A DNA stretch of 64,000 nucleotides from Vibrio sinaloensis (GCF_023195835.1 NZ_CP096199.1:2294001-2358000); one strand, 5' to 3'. Positions 11,430-22,098 are shown, counted from the first letter of the stretch. A program made the numbers and translations. Notes: a model not told the origin generated them from the sequence alone.

Positions 11430-12724
11430 TTCACCACCAGCCTAGATGGCAGCACAAACGAAAACTTACTACCAACGCCGACTTCACTGTGAATTTCAAG
11501 ATGCGAGTCATGGTGAGACAGAGCATGTTTAACGATAGCCAGCCCTAATCCACTGCCGCCGGTATCCCGCGAGCGGGCCTTATCAACCCGATAAAAACGC
11601 TCGGTTAAACGATGTAAATGCTGCGGCTCTATACCATCACCACTATCTTCGACTTCAAGGTGGGCACCTTGAGAGGTGTGATACCAGCGGACACGGATAT
11701 CCGCTCCAGCAGGCGTATACTTAACTGCGTTGTACACCAAGTTGGAAATCGCACTGCGTAACTGATCATCATCGCCCAATACGCGCAGCTCTTTATCCAC
11801 TTCAAAACGCAGCTTGTGCTCAGCCTCGCCACTTAAGCTGACGGCTTCTTTTTCCAGCACTTCAAGCATGGCCGGGACATTGACAACTTCATCCAGTTCA
11901 TGCATCGGTGCCGCTTCAATCTTGGACAAGGTCAACAACTGATTCACCAAGCTGTTCATCCGGTTAAGCTGCTCAGTCATCACGCCGTGGGCTTTGGTCC
12001 ACATCGGGCCGACAACCATATCCGGGTCTTCAGTCATTTCAAGGTAGCCTTGCAATACCGTCATCGGCGTGCGCAATTCGTGAGAGACATTGGCGAAGAA
12101 GTTACGACGCATCCCTTCTAGCTGCTTGAGCTGGCTTACATCACGAACCACCATCAGATGCTCGCCTTCAGTGTAGGGAACGATCCGCAGTTCGAGCATT
12201 CGCTCAACGTTGAGCGGTGAGCGCATCTCCAGCGGCTCTGAAAAGTTTTTCTTACTTAGGTATTTGATAAAATCAGGGGTGCGAATCAAGTTTGAGATTG
12301 GCTGGCCGGAGTCATCAGGCCATTTGAAACCAAGTAGGTGCTGGGCGAGCTTGTTGCACCAGACAATATTCCCTTCGGCGCGAAACACCACCACCGCATC
12401 CGGGAGCGATTCGGCACCGTTGCGGAAGCGACGAATTAAGTTAGTCAGCTCTTTGCGTTTTTTACGCTGGCGCTGTTGCAAACGATAGATGCCGTTAAAC
12501 AGCGACTCCCAGTTACCACTGCCAGAAGGTGGGGTTAAGCGTTTTTCATCCCACAACCAAGCGGAGAGACGCATTTGATTGTGCAGATGCCATACAAGCT
12601 GCAAAACCGTGGCCGCTAACAGCAACCACGGCATATGACCGAAAATCCAACCAACAATCACCCAAGGGGTGTAAAAAAAAGCCAGCTCCCAGGCTAGCTT
12701 TTTCCAAGTTAACCGTTCTACCAC
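11426..12724 (-). CDS. phoR: Phosphate regulon sensor histidine kinase PhoR
   Basis: PhoR phosphorylates and dephosphorylates PhoB according to signals from Pst/PhoU. The 432-residue protein has two N-terminal membrane segments (about 12-48, the DUF3329-type PhoR anchor) and a PAS domain (about 100-190, [20 protein letters not shown]). Next is the HisKA dimerisation helix with His215 in [12 protein letters not shown]. The HATPase domain carries N-box [13 protein letters not shown]1 [11 protein letters not shown] and G2 [14 protein letters not shown]. It lies 28 bp downstream of phoB and overlaps pstS. Confidence 0.96.
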   Translation of the reverse strand: MVERLTWKKLAWELAFFYTPWVIVGWIFGHMPWLLLAATVLQLVWHLHNQMRLSAWLWDEKRLTPPSGSGNWESLFNGIYRLQQRQRKKRKELTNLIRRFRNGAESLPDAVVVFRAEGNIVWCNKLAQHLLGFKWPDDSGQPISNLIRTPDFIKYLSKKNFSEPLEMRSPLNVERMLELRIVPYTEGEHLMVVRDVSQLKQLEGMRRNFFANVSHELRTPMTVLQGYLEMTEDPDMVVGPMWTKAHGVMTEQLNRMNSLVNQLLTLSKIEAAPMHELDEVVNVPAMLEVLEKEAVSLSGEAEHKLRFEVDKELRVLGDDDQLRSAISNLVYNAVKYTPAGADIRVRWYHTSQGAHLEVEDSGDGIEPQHLHRLTERFYRVDKARSRDTGGSGLGLAIVKHALSHHDSHLEIHSEVGVGSKFSFVLPSRLVVK

Positions 12725-12752
12725 TTACCTCTCCGCTTGTGTCGTTACCCAA

Positions 12753-13442
12753 CTAGGCTTTGGTTGAAAAACGGTAGCCTGCACCGCGCACCGTTTGAAT
12801 CAGCTTATCGTGCCCCGCCGCTTCAAGCGCTTTGCGCAGGCGACGAATGTGTACATCCACCGTTCGGTCTTCCACATAAACATTGGTGCCCCAAACGTTG
12901 TTGAGCAGTTGTTCACGGCTGTACACGCGCTCTTGGTGGGTCATAAAGAAGTGCAGCATCTTAAATTCGGTTGGGCCCATATCCAATGGTTCATCATTGG
13001 CCGTCACTCGATGCGATACAGGGTCTAGCTTCAGCCCTTGCACATCAATCACATCTTCCAGTGCCGTTGGCGTTACGCGGCGAATCACCGCTTTAAGGCG
13101 TGCCACCAACTCTTTTGGTGAGAAAGGTTTAGTGATGTAGTCATCCGCGCCCACTTCAAGTCCACGGACTTTATCTTCTTCTTCACCACGCGCAGTCAGC
13201 ATCACCACTGGAATATTTCGGGTAAGCTCTTCACGCTTCATATGTTTGATAAAATTAATACCGCTGCCGCCAGGCAACATCCAATCTAGTAATACTAGAT
13301 CAGGGAAGGGTTCAGCCAGTTTTGTTACCGCGCTGTCGTAGTCTTCTGCTTCAACCGCTTGATAACCTTTCTGTTCTAAAACAAAGCATAACATTTCACG
13401 GATTGGCGCTTCGTCTTCAACAACTAGAATCCTTCTAGACAT
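12753..13442 (-). CDS. phoB: Phosphate regulon response regulator PhoB
   Basis: The 229-residue OmpR-class regulator has a receiver domain with the acidic pair in VVEDEAP, the phosphoacceptor Asp53 in [11 protein letters not shown] and the conserved Lys in [12 protein letters not shown]-terminal winged helix ([15 protein letters not shown]) follows. Length and sequence match E. coli PhoB. The start was set at the ATG at 13442, giving [11 protein letters not shown]; an upstream TTG two codons earlier is less likely. The promoter with its Pho box lies about 230 bases upstream, so the gene is probably autoregulated and the mRNA has a long leader. Confidence 0.97.
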   Translation of the reverse strand: MSRRILVVEDEAPIREMLCFVLEQKGYQAVEAEDYDSAVTKLAEPFPDLVLLDWMLPGGSGINFIKHMKREELTRNIPVVMLTARGEEEDKVRGLEVGADDYITKPFSPKELVARLKAVIRRVTPTALEDVIDVQGLKLDPVSHRVTANDEPLDMGPTEFKMLHFFMTHQERVYSREQLLNNVWGTNVYVEDRTVDVHIRRLRKALEAAGHDKLIQTVRGAGYRFSTKA

Positions 13443-13505
13443 AATCAAATAACCTTGTGTGAGTTGATACCAAACAGTATAAATATCTGGTCATTCTTGC
13501 TGGTT

Positions 13506-13587
13506 AAAATCGCTGATATCGTCGTTATAGATTTTGTAGGTAGATCAACTAGCTAGCTGCAATCTATGCCTTGCTCTCAGCGATTTT
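13506..13587 (-). repeat. Nested inverted repeats in the phoB leader
   Basis: Outer arms AAAATCGCTGA (13506-13516) and TCAGCGATTTT (13577-13587) are exact inverted copies. Inner arms ATAGATT and AATCTAT lie between them, around a loop that includes the palindrome AGCTAGCT. The whole structure falls between the predicted phoB transcription start (near 13660) and the phoB start codon, so the leader RNA could fold into a long interrupted hairpin. No run of T follows, so it is not a simple terminator. Function unknown; it could also be a dispersed intergenic repeat. Confidence 0.55.
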
Positions 13588-13668
13588 TCCTGCGCAATTT
13601 TCTGAACACCTATTCATCCCGTTTGGTATGAGTTATTTAGGGCCACCTGCCCTTGTGCAACGCTAAGC

Positions 13669-13702
13669 ATTATCACTAGCAATTATGACACTTTTGTGAC
13701 CT
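13669..13702 (-). promoter_or_regulatory. Pho box and -10 element of phoB-phoR-pstS
   Basis: On the minus strand 13702-13685 reads AGGTCACAAAAGTGTCAT, a PhoB direct repeat (AGGTCAC and GTGTCAT around AAAA). Ten bases later is GATAAT (13674-13669), matching a -10. The spacing is identical to that at pstC. The gap between phoB and rdgC (13443-13814) holds this promoter, the leader repeat, and an unmarked rdgC promoter region. Confidence 0.82.
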
Positions 13703-13814
13703 TTGAAAACAAATTTTCATATAACTTTCATCCCATTATTGCGTGTTTGCAGTAAGACAAGCCGCGAAAAAGTCTTTATCATGAGCCCCCAAACTTTAGG
13801 TATAGAGAAAGAGT

Positions 13815-14729
13815 ATGTGGTTTAAAAACTGTCTGGTTTATCGTTTTAACCGTGATATTGAATTCAATGCAGACCAACTAGAAAAGCAGCTACAAGAGTT
13901 TCGTTTCACTCCTTGTGGTAGCCAAGATAAGCAAAAATTTGGCTGGGTCACGGCGATGGGCAAACATGGCGATATGATGACCCATGTGTCAGAGAACCGT
14001 ATTCTGATCTGCGCTAAAAAAGAAGAGAAGATGTTACCTGCGTCAGTGATCAAAGAGTCATTGAACGCAAAAGTGGACGCTCTAGAAGCGCAAGAAGGCC
14101 GCCCACTGAAAAAGAAAGAAAAAGACACACTCAAAGAAGATATCGTGATGGATCTTCTCCCACGTGCTTTCAGCCGTAGCAATCATACTTATGTACTGAT
14201 TTTGCCTAAAGAGGGCTTTATCCTGGTCGACGCCAGCAGCTATAAGAAAGCAGAAGATGTATTGGCCCTACTGCGTAAAACTATGGGTAGTCTACCTGTT
14301 GTGCCTGCGATTCCAGAAAAAGCGATTGAAACCACACTGACTGAATGGGTCAAAACCGGCCAGACCCCAGCAGGGATTGAGATGCTCGATGAAGCTGAAC
14401 TCAAGTCTGTGCTGGAAGAAGGCGGCGTGATCCGCTGTAAGAAACAAGAATTGACCGCTGATGAGATTCGTAGCCATATCGATGCCGATAAAGTCGTCAC
14501 TAAGTTAGCATTATGGTGGCAAGAGCGTATCGAGTTTATTCTGGGAGAAGATGGCAGCATCAAGCGCCTGAAGTTTTCTGATGAACTCAAAGATCAGAAC
14601 GATGACATTCCTCGTGAAGACCAAGCCGCGCGTTTTGACGCCGACTTCTCGCTGATGTGTGGTGAAGTGAGCGCTTTCTTACCCAACCTGTACGAGAGCT
14701 TAGGTGGCTTACCCCACCCTAACGCCTAA
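13815..14729 (+). CDS. rdgC: Recombination-associated protein RdgC
   Basis: RdgC is a nucleoid-associated protein that forms a ring around double-stranded DNA and restrains RecA-dependent recombination. The 304-residue product matches the family in length and in its opening ([14 protein letters not shown]) and end ([23 protein letters not shown]). The [11 protein letters not shown] and [15 protein letters not shown] segments are family-specific. It is monocistronic, transcribed away from phoB, and followed by a modest GC-rich hairpin. No unusual features. Confidence 0.96.
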   Translation: MWFKNCLVYRFNRDIEFNADQLEKQLQEFRFTPCGSQDKQKFGWVTAMGKHGDMMTHVSENRILICAKKEEKMLPASVIKESLNAKVDALEAQEGRPLKKKEKDTLKEDIVMDLLPRAFSRSNHTYVLILPKEGFILVDASSYKKAEDVLALLRKTMGSLPVVPAIPEKAIETTLTEWVKTGQTPAGIEMLDEAELKSVLEEGGVIRCKKQELTADEIRSHIDADKVVTKLALWWQERIEFILGEDGSIKRLKFSDELKDQNDDIPREDQAARFDADFSLMCGEVSAFLPNLYESLGGLPHPNA

Positions 14730-14738
14730 CCTTTACTT

Positions 14739-14762
14739 GGGTGCTCGACCATTCGGGCACCC
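14739..14762 (+). terminator. Weak hairpin after rdgC
   Basis: GGGTGC and GCACCC pair around a 12-base loop directly after the rdgC stop. The following sequence is only moderately T-rich, so termination may be inefficient or Rho-assisted. Confidence 0.4.
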
Positions 14763-14837
14763 GCTTATCAATTCCCTCATCTTAGTCATGGACTTTTCCC
14801 TAGTCACAAGTCACATTTTGGCGTAAAATTTGCGCCC

Positions 14838-14860
14838 CCGATTCCATAAGGTGGAATCGG
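14838..14860 (+). other. Hairpin in the trhP leader
   Basis: CCGATTCCA and TGGAATCGG form a perfect nine-base stem with the five-base loop TAAGG. It lies just after a -10-like TAAAAT (14824-14829) and 33 bases before the trhP start codon. It has no T-tract, so it is more likely a 5' stabilising or regulatory stem than a terminator. Confidence 0.4.
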
Positions 14861-14893
14861 CCTGACTTGAGATCAGATTTAAGAGAATTACAC

Positions 14894-16548
<1,655 letters not shown>

Positions 16549-16568
16549 GTCTGAAGCTGTCAATCAAA

Positions 16569-16596
16569 CGCCGCTCTGAGAGCGGCGTTTTTTTTT
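16569..16596 (+). terminator. Rho-independent terminator after the ferredoxin gene
   Basis: CGCCGCTCT and AGAGCGGCG pair almost without a loop, followed by nine T. It ends the trhP-yfhL transcript and sits between that and the convergent cytochrome genes. Confidence 0.9.
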
Positions 16597-16608
16597 GCTA
16601 TTTGTTTT

Positions 16609-17601
16609 CTATTTATAGCTTAACTCGGTCGCTTTGCCCTTGAATATACGATACACCGCAAAGGTGTAGAGTAAGATCATAGGCATGACGATCACCACCC
16701 CGTAGCCAACAATGGTTAAGGTTGCTGGTGAAGAGGCGGCCTGCTGCGCTGTCATCACCCCTGGCACCACTTGAGGGAAAAAGCTGTAGGCCAAACCGAG
16801 AAAGCTCAAAGCAAAGATTAAGCTTACGCCAAAGAAAGGCCAGTGAACGCCGAGATCATTGACCATAGGAACCTGACGTAAATAGCGATCGACCAAGTAA
16901 ATAGTCGCGAAAACAATCAGCGGGATAGGGGCTAGTAGCAACATTTCTGGGAAGCTAAACCAGCGCTGAGCAACTTGCTCATTGACCCATGGGTTGACCA
17001 CACTCACCACCAAGATGCCAAGCGCTGCAAGCCACCCGGCTCGACGTGACCAACGCGCCGCGCGGATTTGCAACTCCCCTTCGGTTTTGAGCACCAACCA
17101 TGCGCCCCCGATGTAAACGTACGCCGCAGCGACACACAAAGCACTCAACAGCGCAAAGCCATACGCCTCGCTGCTGTGTTCAAAACCCATGATGTAACGC
17201 CCAACCATATAACCTTGAGTGAGCGACGCCAAAAACGATCCCACTTTGAAACAGATATCCCAGCGATCTTTATGATCCGACACTGCTTTAGCGCGAAAGT
17301 CGAACGCCACACCACGCATAATGAGTGCAATCAACATTATTGCGGTGGGCAAATAGAGTTCCGTCAGAATCAAGCTGTGCGCCGTAGGAAAGGCGATCAA
17401 CAAGATACCGACCGCCAATACCAACCAAGTTTCGTTTGCATCCCAAAACGGGCCGATGGAGGCAATCATACGATCCCGTTGCTGCTCGTTGTTGCTTGGC
17501 AGCAACATACCAACGCCGAGATCATAACCATCAAGTACCGCATACATAAATACGGAAAACCCCAGCAGTAACAAATAGATTTCTGGTAGATAGTCAAACA
17601 T
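16609..17601 (-). CDS. cydB: Cytochrome bd-type quinol oxidase subunit II
   Basis: Subunit II supports the haem-bearing subunit I in the quinol oxidase that reduces oxygen to water in the inner membrane. At 330 residues it is shorter than E. coli CydB (379) and matches the CioB/CydB type. It contains about eight membrane helices, the N-terminal LDGYDLGVGMLLP signature, and RGVAFDFRAK. It follows cydA by two bases. No CydX-like small subunit gene is seen in the 60 bases between it and the downstream terminator. Confidence 0.94.
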   Translation of the reverse strand: MFDYLPEIYLLLLGFSVFMYAVLDGYDLGVGMLLPSNNEQQRDRMIASIGPFWDANETWLVLAVGILLIAFPTAHSLILTELYLPTAIMLIALIMRGVAFDFRAKAVSDHKDRWDICFKVGSFLASLTQGYMVGRYIMGFEHSSEAYGFALLSALCVAAAYVYIGGAWLVLKTEGELQIRAARWSRRAGWLAALGILVVSVVNPWVNEQVAQRWFSFPEMLLLAPIPLIVFATIYLVDRYLRQVPMVNDLGVHWPFFGVSLIFALSFLGLAYSFFPQVVPGVMTAQQAASSPATLTIVGYGVVIVMPMILLYTFAVYRIFKGKATELSYK

Positions 17602-17603
17602 GG

Positions 17604-18935
17604 TTATGCCTCTTGAGTTTGAACAGGTGCTTGGTGAGCAACGACATCTTTGCGCGCCAAATAGAACAAGGTATGAATGTACGCCACCAGCAACACCGCG
17701 TAGACAACCAAATACATGATCAATGAAATCATCACATTAGATGGAGCGACTGGGGTCACTGCATCAGCGGTGCGCAATACTCCACTGACCAGCCAAGGCT
17801 GACGACCTATCTCTGTCACATACCAACCTGCGAGTGTGGCTAGCCAGCCGGAGAACGTCATCGCGACCACCGTATATAGATAAGGCTTAGGTAACCCTTT
17901 GTTACGCGCAAGACGCCAAGCGCCATACCAACTGACTACAAGCATCAATACGCCCACACCGACCATGACGCGGAAACCAAAAAATAGCGGCTTTACCGGA
18001 GGATGATCAGGGGCAAACTGATTGAGGCCGACGATTTCGCCCTGCAGATCGTGAGTTAAAATCAAACTCGCTAAGTTGGGGATCCCCACTGCAAAGTCGT
18101 TACTGCGCGTCTCTTCGTTCGGCCAAGCAAAAAGCAATAGCGGTGCGCCCTGCTCTGTCTCCCAAACGCCCTCCATCGCCGCAATCTTCTCTGGCTGATG
18201 CTCAAGCGTATTCAAACCGTGCAAGTCACCGACTAAAATCTGCAGTGGGATAAAACCCGCCGCAGCGAACAGCGCCACCTTAAGACCGAGTTTGGCTGCA
18301 CGATGACTCGGCTGCTTAATCGCTTGATAGGCGCTGACACCCGCAATCAAGAAACTCGCGGTGAGTGCAGAAGCCAGCAGAGTATGTGCAAATCGGTAAG
18401 GCAGTGATGGGTTCAAAATCACCTCTTTCCAACTGGTGACATGCACAATACCGTCAATAACCTCGTAGCCACTTGGTGTATGCATCCAACTATTGAGTAC
18501 TAAAATCCAGAAAGCAGACATGGTGGTTCCCACGGCCACCAATACTGTCGCTAGCGTATGGAACCAGTCCGGGACACGTCCTCGACCAAACAGCATCACA
18601 CCAAGAAACGTTGCTTCCATAAAGAAAGCCGTCATCACCTCATAACCAAGCAGTGGCCCCGCCACATTGCCGACTCGCTCCATAAAGCCAGGCCAGTTGG
18701 TCCCGAACTGAAAACTCATGGTGATACCAGAGACCACGCCAAGTGCGAAGGTGAGTGCAAACACCTTGACCCAAAAATAGTACACGTCTAGCCACACCGG
18801 TGCCTGTGAACGGTTATAGCGCCATTTGAAGAAAACCAGCATCCACGCCAGGGCGATGGTGATAGTCGGGAATAAGATATGAAAACTGATATTGGCCGCG
18901 AACTGGATCCGCGACAGGATAAGGGTGTCTAACAT
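17604..18935 (-). CDS. cydA: Cytochrome bd-type quinol oxidase subunit I, short Q-loop (CioA-like)
   Basis: Subunit I binds haems b558, b595 and d and the quinol site. The 443-residue protein begins with MLDTLILSRIQFAANISFHILFP (read as residues 1-23, with the axial His in the first helix) and carries GRGRVPDWFHTLATVLVA and the later EIGRQPWLVSGVLRTADAV haem-proximal signature. The Q-loop between helices VI and VII is short, which together with the length of 443 (E. coli CydA is 522) points to the cyanide-insensitive CioA branch. Upstream lie a HexR-like site and a perfect FNR palindrome. Confidence 0.94.
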   Translation of the reverse strand: MLDTLILSRIQFAANISFHILFPTITIALAWMLVFFKWRYNRSQAPVWLDVYYFWVKVFALTFALGVVSGITMSFQFGTNWPGFMERVGNVAGPLLGYEVMTAFFMEATFLGVMLFGRGRVPDWFHTLATVLVAVGTTMSAFWILVLNSWMHTPSGYEVIDGIVHVTSWKEVILNPSLPYRFAHTLLASALTASFLIAGVSAYQAIKQPSHRAAKLGLKVALFAAAGFIPLQILVGDLHGLNTLEHQPEKIAAMEGVWETEQGAPLLLFAWPNEETRSNDFAVGIPNLASLILTHDLQGEIVGLNQFAPDHPPVKPLFFGFRVMVGVGVLMLVVSWYGAWRLARNKGLPKPYLYTVVAMTFSGWLATLAGWYVTEIGRQPWLVSGVLRTADAVTPVAPSNVMISLIMYLVVYAVLLVAYIHTLFYLARKDVVAHQAPVQTQEA

Positions 18936-18982
18936 GCTACGTCCTCAAACACTCTTTGGGCTCTTTAGAGCGCGCGATTGGA

Positions 18983-18997
18983 TGTAATTTAATTACG
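18983..18997. promoter_or_regulatory. HexR-like operator upstream of the bd oxidase
   Basis: TGTAATTTAATTACG fits the HexR pattern TGTAAT-N3-ATTACA at 14 of 15 positions. It lies 48 bp before the cydA start codon. A second imperfect copy, GTAAT-TTGG-ATTAC, follows at 19007-19020 with a spacer one base longer. The same 15-mer, apart from the central base, occurs before aceB. The gap 18936-19245 holds these sites, the FNR palindrome, and nothing else recognised. Confidence 0.6.
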
Positions 18998-19057
18998 TAA
19001 AACAACGTAATTTGGATTACTCCAGCTAGATATCACGCAAAGCGCTGACAATAAAAA

Positions 19058-19071
19058 TTGATTTATATCAA
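19058..19071. promoter_or_regulatory. FNR-type site upstream of the bd oxidase
   Basis: TTGATTTATATCAA is an exact match to the FNR consensus TTGAT-N4-ATCAA, extended by A/T arms into a longer palindrome. It is centred about 130 bp upstream of cydA. Control of a bd oxidase by the oxygen-sensing FNR family is well established in other proteobacteria. Confidence 0.7.
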
Positions 19072-19245
19072 TTTTTACACCACTAATCAGTAACAAAGAG
19101 GAACAAAAGTCCTGAGAAATGTATCTAAAAGTTATAAATGCAAGACAATATGAGTGAAAAAGCTGAGAAAAGCACCCATTTCGAAATAACTTCAATAACC
19201 TATCGCTTATACTGAAACAAAATTACAATAAGTTAACAATTTTAG

Positions 19246-20109
19246 CTATGAAGTTGGCGTGTGTTGAGTAAGCTGTAGCAGGTCTAAGCACTGCTCAGGC
19301 ATGATTTTTATCGGCTTCTTGGTCGGCGTTGTGGCTGGTTTAGGCTTACTGGGTTTAGGTTGTGGCTTCCAACTAGCCAGCTCTGCTCCACATCCATCAC
19401 CGACAGGTGGCTGTGCTTGTGGCCGACAAGATGAACTATTCTCTGGGCATTTCAAGCGCACATGCATGTGGTAGTGGTGTCCCCACCAAGGGCGAACTTT
19501 ACGCAACCACGCTCGATCGCTACTTTGCTCGCTGTCACACAGCTGTTGCTTGATCACTGGGTGAACAAATATTCGCGCGACTTGCTCATCGGCGGCGGCA
19601 AACTTAATCAACTCAAAGTGGCGCGAATCCCACCGATGTTTAACCAGTTGGTAGCCTTTTAAATCGACCACACTTAATGGCTGTGGTTTGGCCAACTGTT
19701 GCTCAGATAAGGGCTGTTCCGCTAAGCGCAACCAGATATCAATATCCAGTCCAGTCTGATGGCTAGAGTGTCCAGATGAAAAGCGCCCGCCTTGCGGTAA
19801 AGAGATATCGCCAATCAACAAACCGATATTGAGTTGATAGTGCGCCAGCTTAGCCAGCGACTGAACATAACTGATGGCGTTAGGATGGCCGTAGTAACGG
19901 GCGCGCTCGGCACGCAGCACTTGATAACCATCGCCGTCCAGCGGCAGTGCCTCTGCCCCGGTTAAACACCCATTCGCATAACTGCCAATCGCTTGAGGAA
20001 AATCAGGAGAGGGATGTTTTACTTGCTCCCACGGCGTAGCATGGGTGGCAGAAGTCACCAACAAGAGAACAACGGATAACAGATATCTCAACCGAACCCC
20101 TAGGGCCAT
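19246..20109 (-). CDS. mepA: Penicillin-insensitive murein endopeptidase MepA
   Basis: MepA is a periplasmic LAS-type zinc metallopeptidase that cuts D-Ala-mDAP cross-links in peptidoglycan. The 287-residue protein has a signal peptide (to ATHATP, about 25), the catalytic block GGRFSSGHSSHQTGLDIDIW with zinc-binding His and Asp, and the downstream WWGHHYHMHVRLKCP with the second histidine pair. Conserved cysteines for disulfides are present. The tail after residue 240 is rich in Pro, Lys and Thr (KPQPKPSKPKPATTPTKKP), a flexible extension not needed for catalysis. The start has a strong AAGGAGG five bases upstream. Confidence 0.93.
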   Translation of the reverse strand: MALGVRLRYLLSVVLLLVTSATHATPWEQVKHPSPDFPQAIGSYANGCLTGAEALPLDGDGYQVLRAERARYYGHPNAISYVQSLAKLAHYQLNIGLLIGDISLPQGGRFSSGHSSHQTGLDIDIWLRLAEQPLSEQQLAKPQPLSVVDLKGYQLVKHRWDSRHFELIKFAAADEQVARIFVHPVIKQQLCDSEQSSDRAWLRKVRPWWGHHYHMHVRLKCPENSSSCRPQAQPPVGDGCGAELASWKPQPKPSKPKPATTPTKKPIKIMPEQCLDLLQLTQHTPTS

Positions 20110-20150
20110 AGTGCCTCCTTAGTGACTCCTTCCATCAGGCTAGAGCTAGA

Positions 20151-20483
20151 TTAATAATGTTCACCATTATCATAGTAACCGTTCTCGTTGAGCGCAGTGA
20201 AAATGACCGCGACATCCACATCTTCACCAATCACAGCGCGCACTTGCTGGGTAATGATCTTCGCCACTGCATCCTGCGTTTCTTGGCCACGGTCAAACCA
20301 TAACACCTCGACAAACGGATACGCCGCACAGACTTCACCTTCATGGTAGAAAGTGGTGTAGACATACTCAAAAGTAAAGTCTTCACGTGGGCAGTCCATA
20401 TGTGGCTGCAACTGGTCAATCAAAGGGGCAGAGAGAGTTTGTACGGTTTGCGGCTCAACGGCTCGAAAACGTAAATGAGGCAT
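20151..20483 (-). CDS. DUF1904 family protein
   Basis: This 110-residue cytoplasmic protein (opening MPHLRFRAVEPQTV) matches the DUF1904 family, which has a tautomerase-like fold. Pro2 after the initiator Met is conserved and could be the N-terminal proline of tautomerases, but activity is unproven for the family. It has AGGAAG before the ATG. It lies between mepA and an unknown gene on the same strand and may be cotranscribed with mepA (41-bp gap). Confidence 0.75.
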   Translation of the reverse strand: MPHLRFRAVEPQTVQTLSAPLIDQLQPHMDCPREDFTFEYVYTTFYHEGEVCAAYPFVEVLWFDRGQETQDAVAKIITQQVRAVIGEDVDVAVIFTALNENGYYDNGEHY

Positions 20484-20580
20484 AACTGGCTTCCTATTGT
20501 TGTGTTTTGGTTATGATAACAACTTGGCGAGCAATGTCTCGTGTGCTGCTCTCCAAAGTCGTCAAATAGCGAATAGGCTC

Positions 20581-21075
20581 TCACTGTGGATAATCGAAAC
20601 GAACGGTGATCAGCTCACCGTCACTGTGCAGCTCCGCCTGACCAACGCTCGCTTGCCAACTCAGAACACGCTCCGCAGATTGTGGGGATTGGTTAATAAA
20701 GGTCACCAGCGCTTTGTCCACCTCATTAGCAGCCATAGTTTGTAGCGCAGCTTTAATATCAAACTCTTGTTGCTCGATGGATATGTTGACTAACTGGAAA
20801 CCGTCACGACGTAGATTGAGCTGAAGTTGCGATAGTAAATGCGGGGTAAATTCGCCAAATAATGTCACCGCTAGGCGCTCTGGTGTCAGCGTCGCCTCAG
20901 CGTAGAGGTGCGCTTGATAGTAACCCACCCCATCCTCACACCAGCGCTGCGGTTCACATTCAGACCAGCTCGTGACTATGTTAGCGCGCATCGTCTCTGG
21001 CTCAGTCGCTAGCCACAAGCTTTGAGCAGACAGCAGCGGGCAGAACAGAATCAATAACCCTGATAAATAACGCAC
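20581..21075 (-). CDS. Hypothetical exported protein
   Basis: I do not recognise the family. A GTG at 21075 with GGAGG eight bases upstream gives a 164-residue product starting with a signal peptide (VRYLSGLLILFCPLLSAQS). An earlier in-frame ATG would run through the secF terminator hairpin, so the GTG is preferred. The mature part has a cysteine pair (CEPQRWC) and a beta-rich C-terminus, suggesting a small periplasmic protein with one disulfide. It is separated from secF by a terminator. Confidence 0.6.
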   Translation of the reverse strand: MRYLSGLLILFCPLLSAQSLWLATEPETMRANIVTSWSECEPQRWCEDGVGYYQAHLYAEATLTPERLAVTLFGEFTPHLLSQLQLNLRRDGFQLVNISIEQQEFDIKAALQTMAANEVDKALVTFINQSPQSAERVLSWQASVGQAELHSDGELITVRFDYPQ

Positions 21076-21088
21076 GACCTTCCTCCGA

Positions 21089-21123
21089 TAAAAAACAACA
21101 AAGCCGCTGTTTCCAGCGGCTTT
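21089..21123 (-). terminator. Rho-independent terminator after secF
   Basis: On the minus strand AAAGCCGCTG and CAGCGGCTTT pair around a four-base loop and run into a T-rich tract (TGTTGTTTTTT). It ends the queA/tgt-yajC-secD-secF transcript. It sits within the first codons of an over-long reading of the next gene, which helps to fix that gene's true start. Confidence 0.85.
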
Positions 21124-21141
21124 GACTATGATTGCCATGCG

Positions 21142-22089
21142 CTATGGCATTTCGTCGAACTCTGCACCCTCTTTTTCGACTTGAGGTGGCATCAAGTGTT
21201 CTTTGGTAATACCCAGTTTCAATGCCAGTGCCGAAGCAACATAGATTGATGAGTAAGTACCTACCGTAATACCCAGTAGCAACGCGGTTGCGAAACCGTG
21301 AATCATAGCGCCGCCCTGAGTGAACAAGGCGATAACGACGAACAAGGTAGTACCAGAAGTAATCAAGGTACGGCTCAATGTTTGAGTGATTGAGCTGTTC
21401 ATGATTTCAGCCGGTTCGCCTTTACGCATCTTACGGAAGTTCTCACGAATACGGTCAAAGACCACGATGGTATCGTTGAGCGAGTAACCCACAACCGTCA
21501 GCAGTGCTGCAACAATCGTCAGGTCAACTTCGATCTGTAGCAGTGAAAAGATACCAAGCGTGATGATAACGTCATGAGTAAGGGCCATTACCGCACCCGC
21601 AGCAAGACGCCACTCAAAGCGCACAGAAACGTAGAGCAAGATACAGATCAGCGATACCAAGATGGCCAGACCGCCTGCCTCTGTGAGCTCGTCACCCACG
21701 TTAGGACCAACGAATTCGATGCGACGCATCTCAACGCTTTCACCGGTGCCATCTTTAATCGCATTGAGGATCTGATTACCCAGTGTTTCACCGGCCATAT
21801 CTTCACGTGGACGCAGACGCACCATCACGTCACGAGCACTACCGAAGTTCTGCACGGTAGCGTCACCAAAGCCTTTTGCTTCTAGAGCACTACGAATATC
21901 TTCAAGGTTTGCTGGTTGCTCAAAACCCACTTCGATCAAGGTACCGCCAGTAAAATCTAGCCCCCAGTTCAACCATTTGGTTGAGAGAGTAAAGATTGAC
22001 GCACCAATCATTAGGATTGAGAAAATAAATGCCAGCTTCGACCAACGCATAAAGTCGATCGTTTTGTCTGTTTTCATTAACTGAAACAT
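21142..22089 (-). CDS. secF: Protein translocase subunit SecF
   Basis: SecF with SecD uses the proton or sodium gradient to pull exported proteins through SecYEG. The 315-residue protein has six membrane segments, the periplasmic first loop (WGLDFTGGTLIEVGFEQP) and the SecDF signature in TM4-5 (VVGYSLNDTIVVFDRIREN), with the conserved Asp and Arg of the ion pathway. The gene follows secD by nine bases with AAGGAAG before the ATG. Vibrios often use a sodium-driven paralogue elsewhere; this chromosomal tgt-linked copy is the standard one. Confidence 0.97.
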   Translation of the reverse strand: MFQLMKTDKTIDFMRWSKLAFIFSILMIGASIFTLSTKWLNWGLDFTGGTLIEVGFEQPANLEDIRSALEAKGFGDATVQNFGSARDVMVRLRPREDMAGETLGNQILNAIKDGTGESVEMRRIEFVGPNVGDELTEAGGLAILVSLICILLYVSVRFEWRLAAGAVMALTHDVIITLGIFSLLQIEVDLTIVAALLTVVGYSLNDTIVVFDRIRENFRKMRKGEPAEIMNSSITQTLSRTLITSGTTLFVVIALFTQGGAMIHGFATALLLGITVGTYSSIYVASALALKLGITKEHLMPPQVEKEGAEFDEMP

Positions 22090-22098
22090 ATTACTTCC

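Noticed and set aside
18989..19195. 68-residue minus-strand reading frame in the bd oxidase promoter region
   Set aside because: It has no ribosome-binding site and covers the HexR-like and FNR sites. It is better read as a promoter region.
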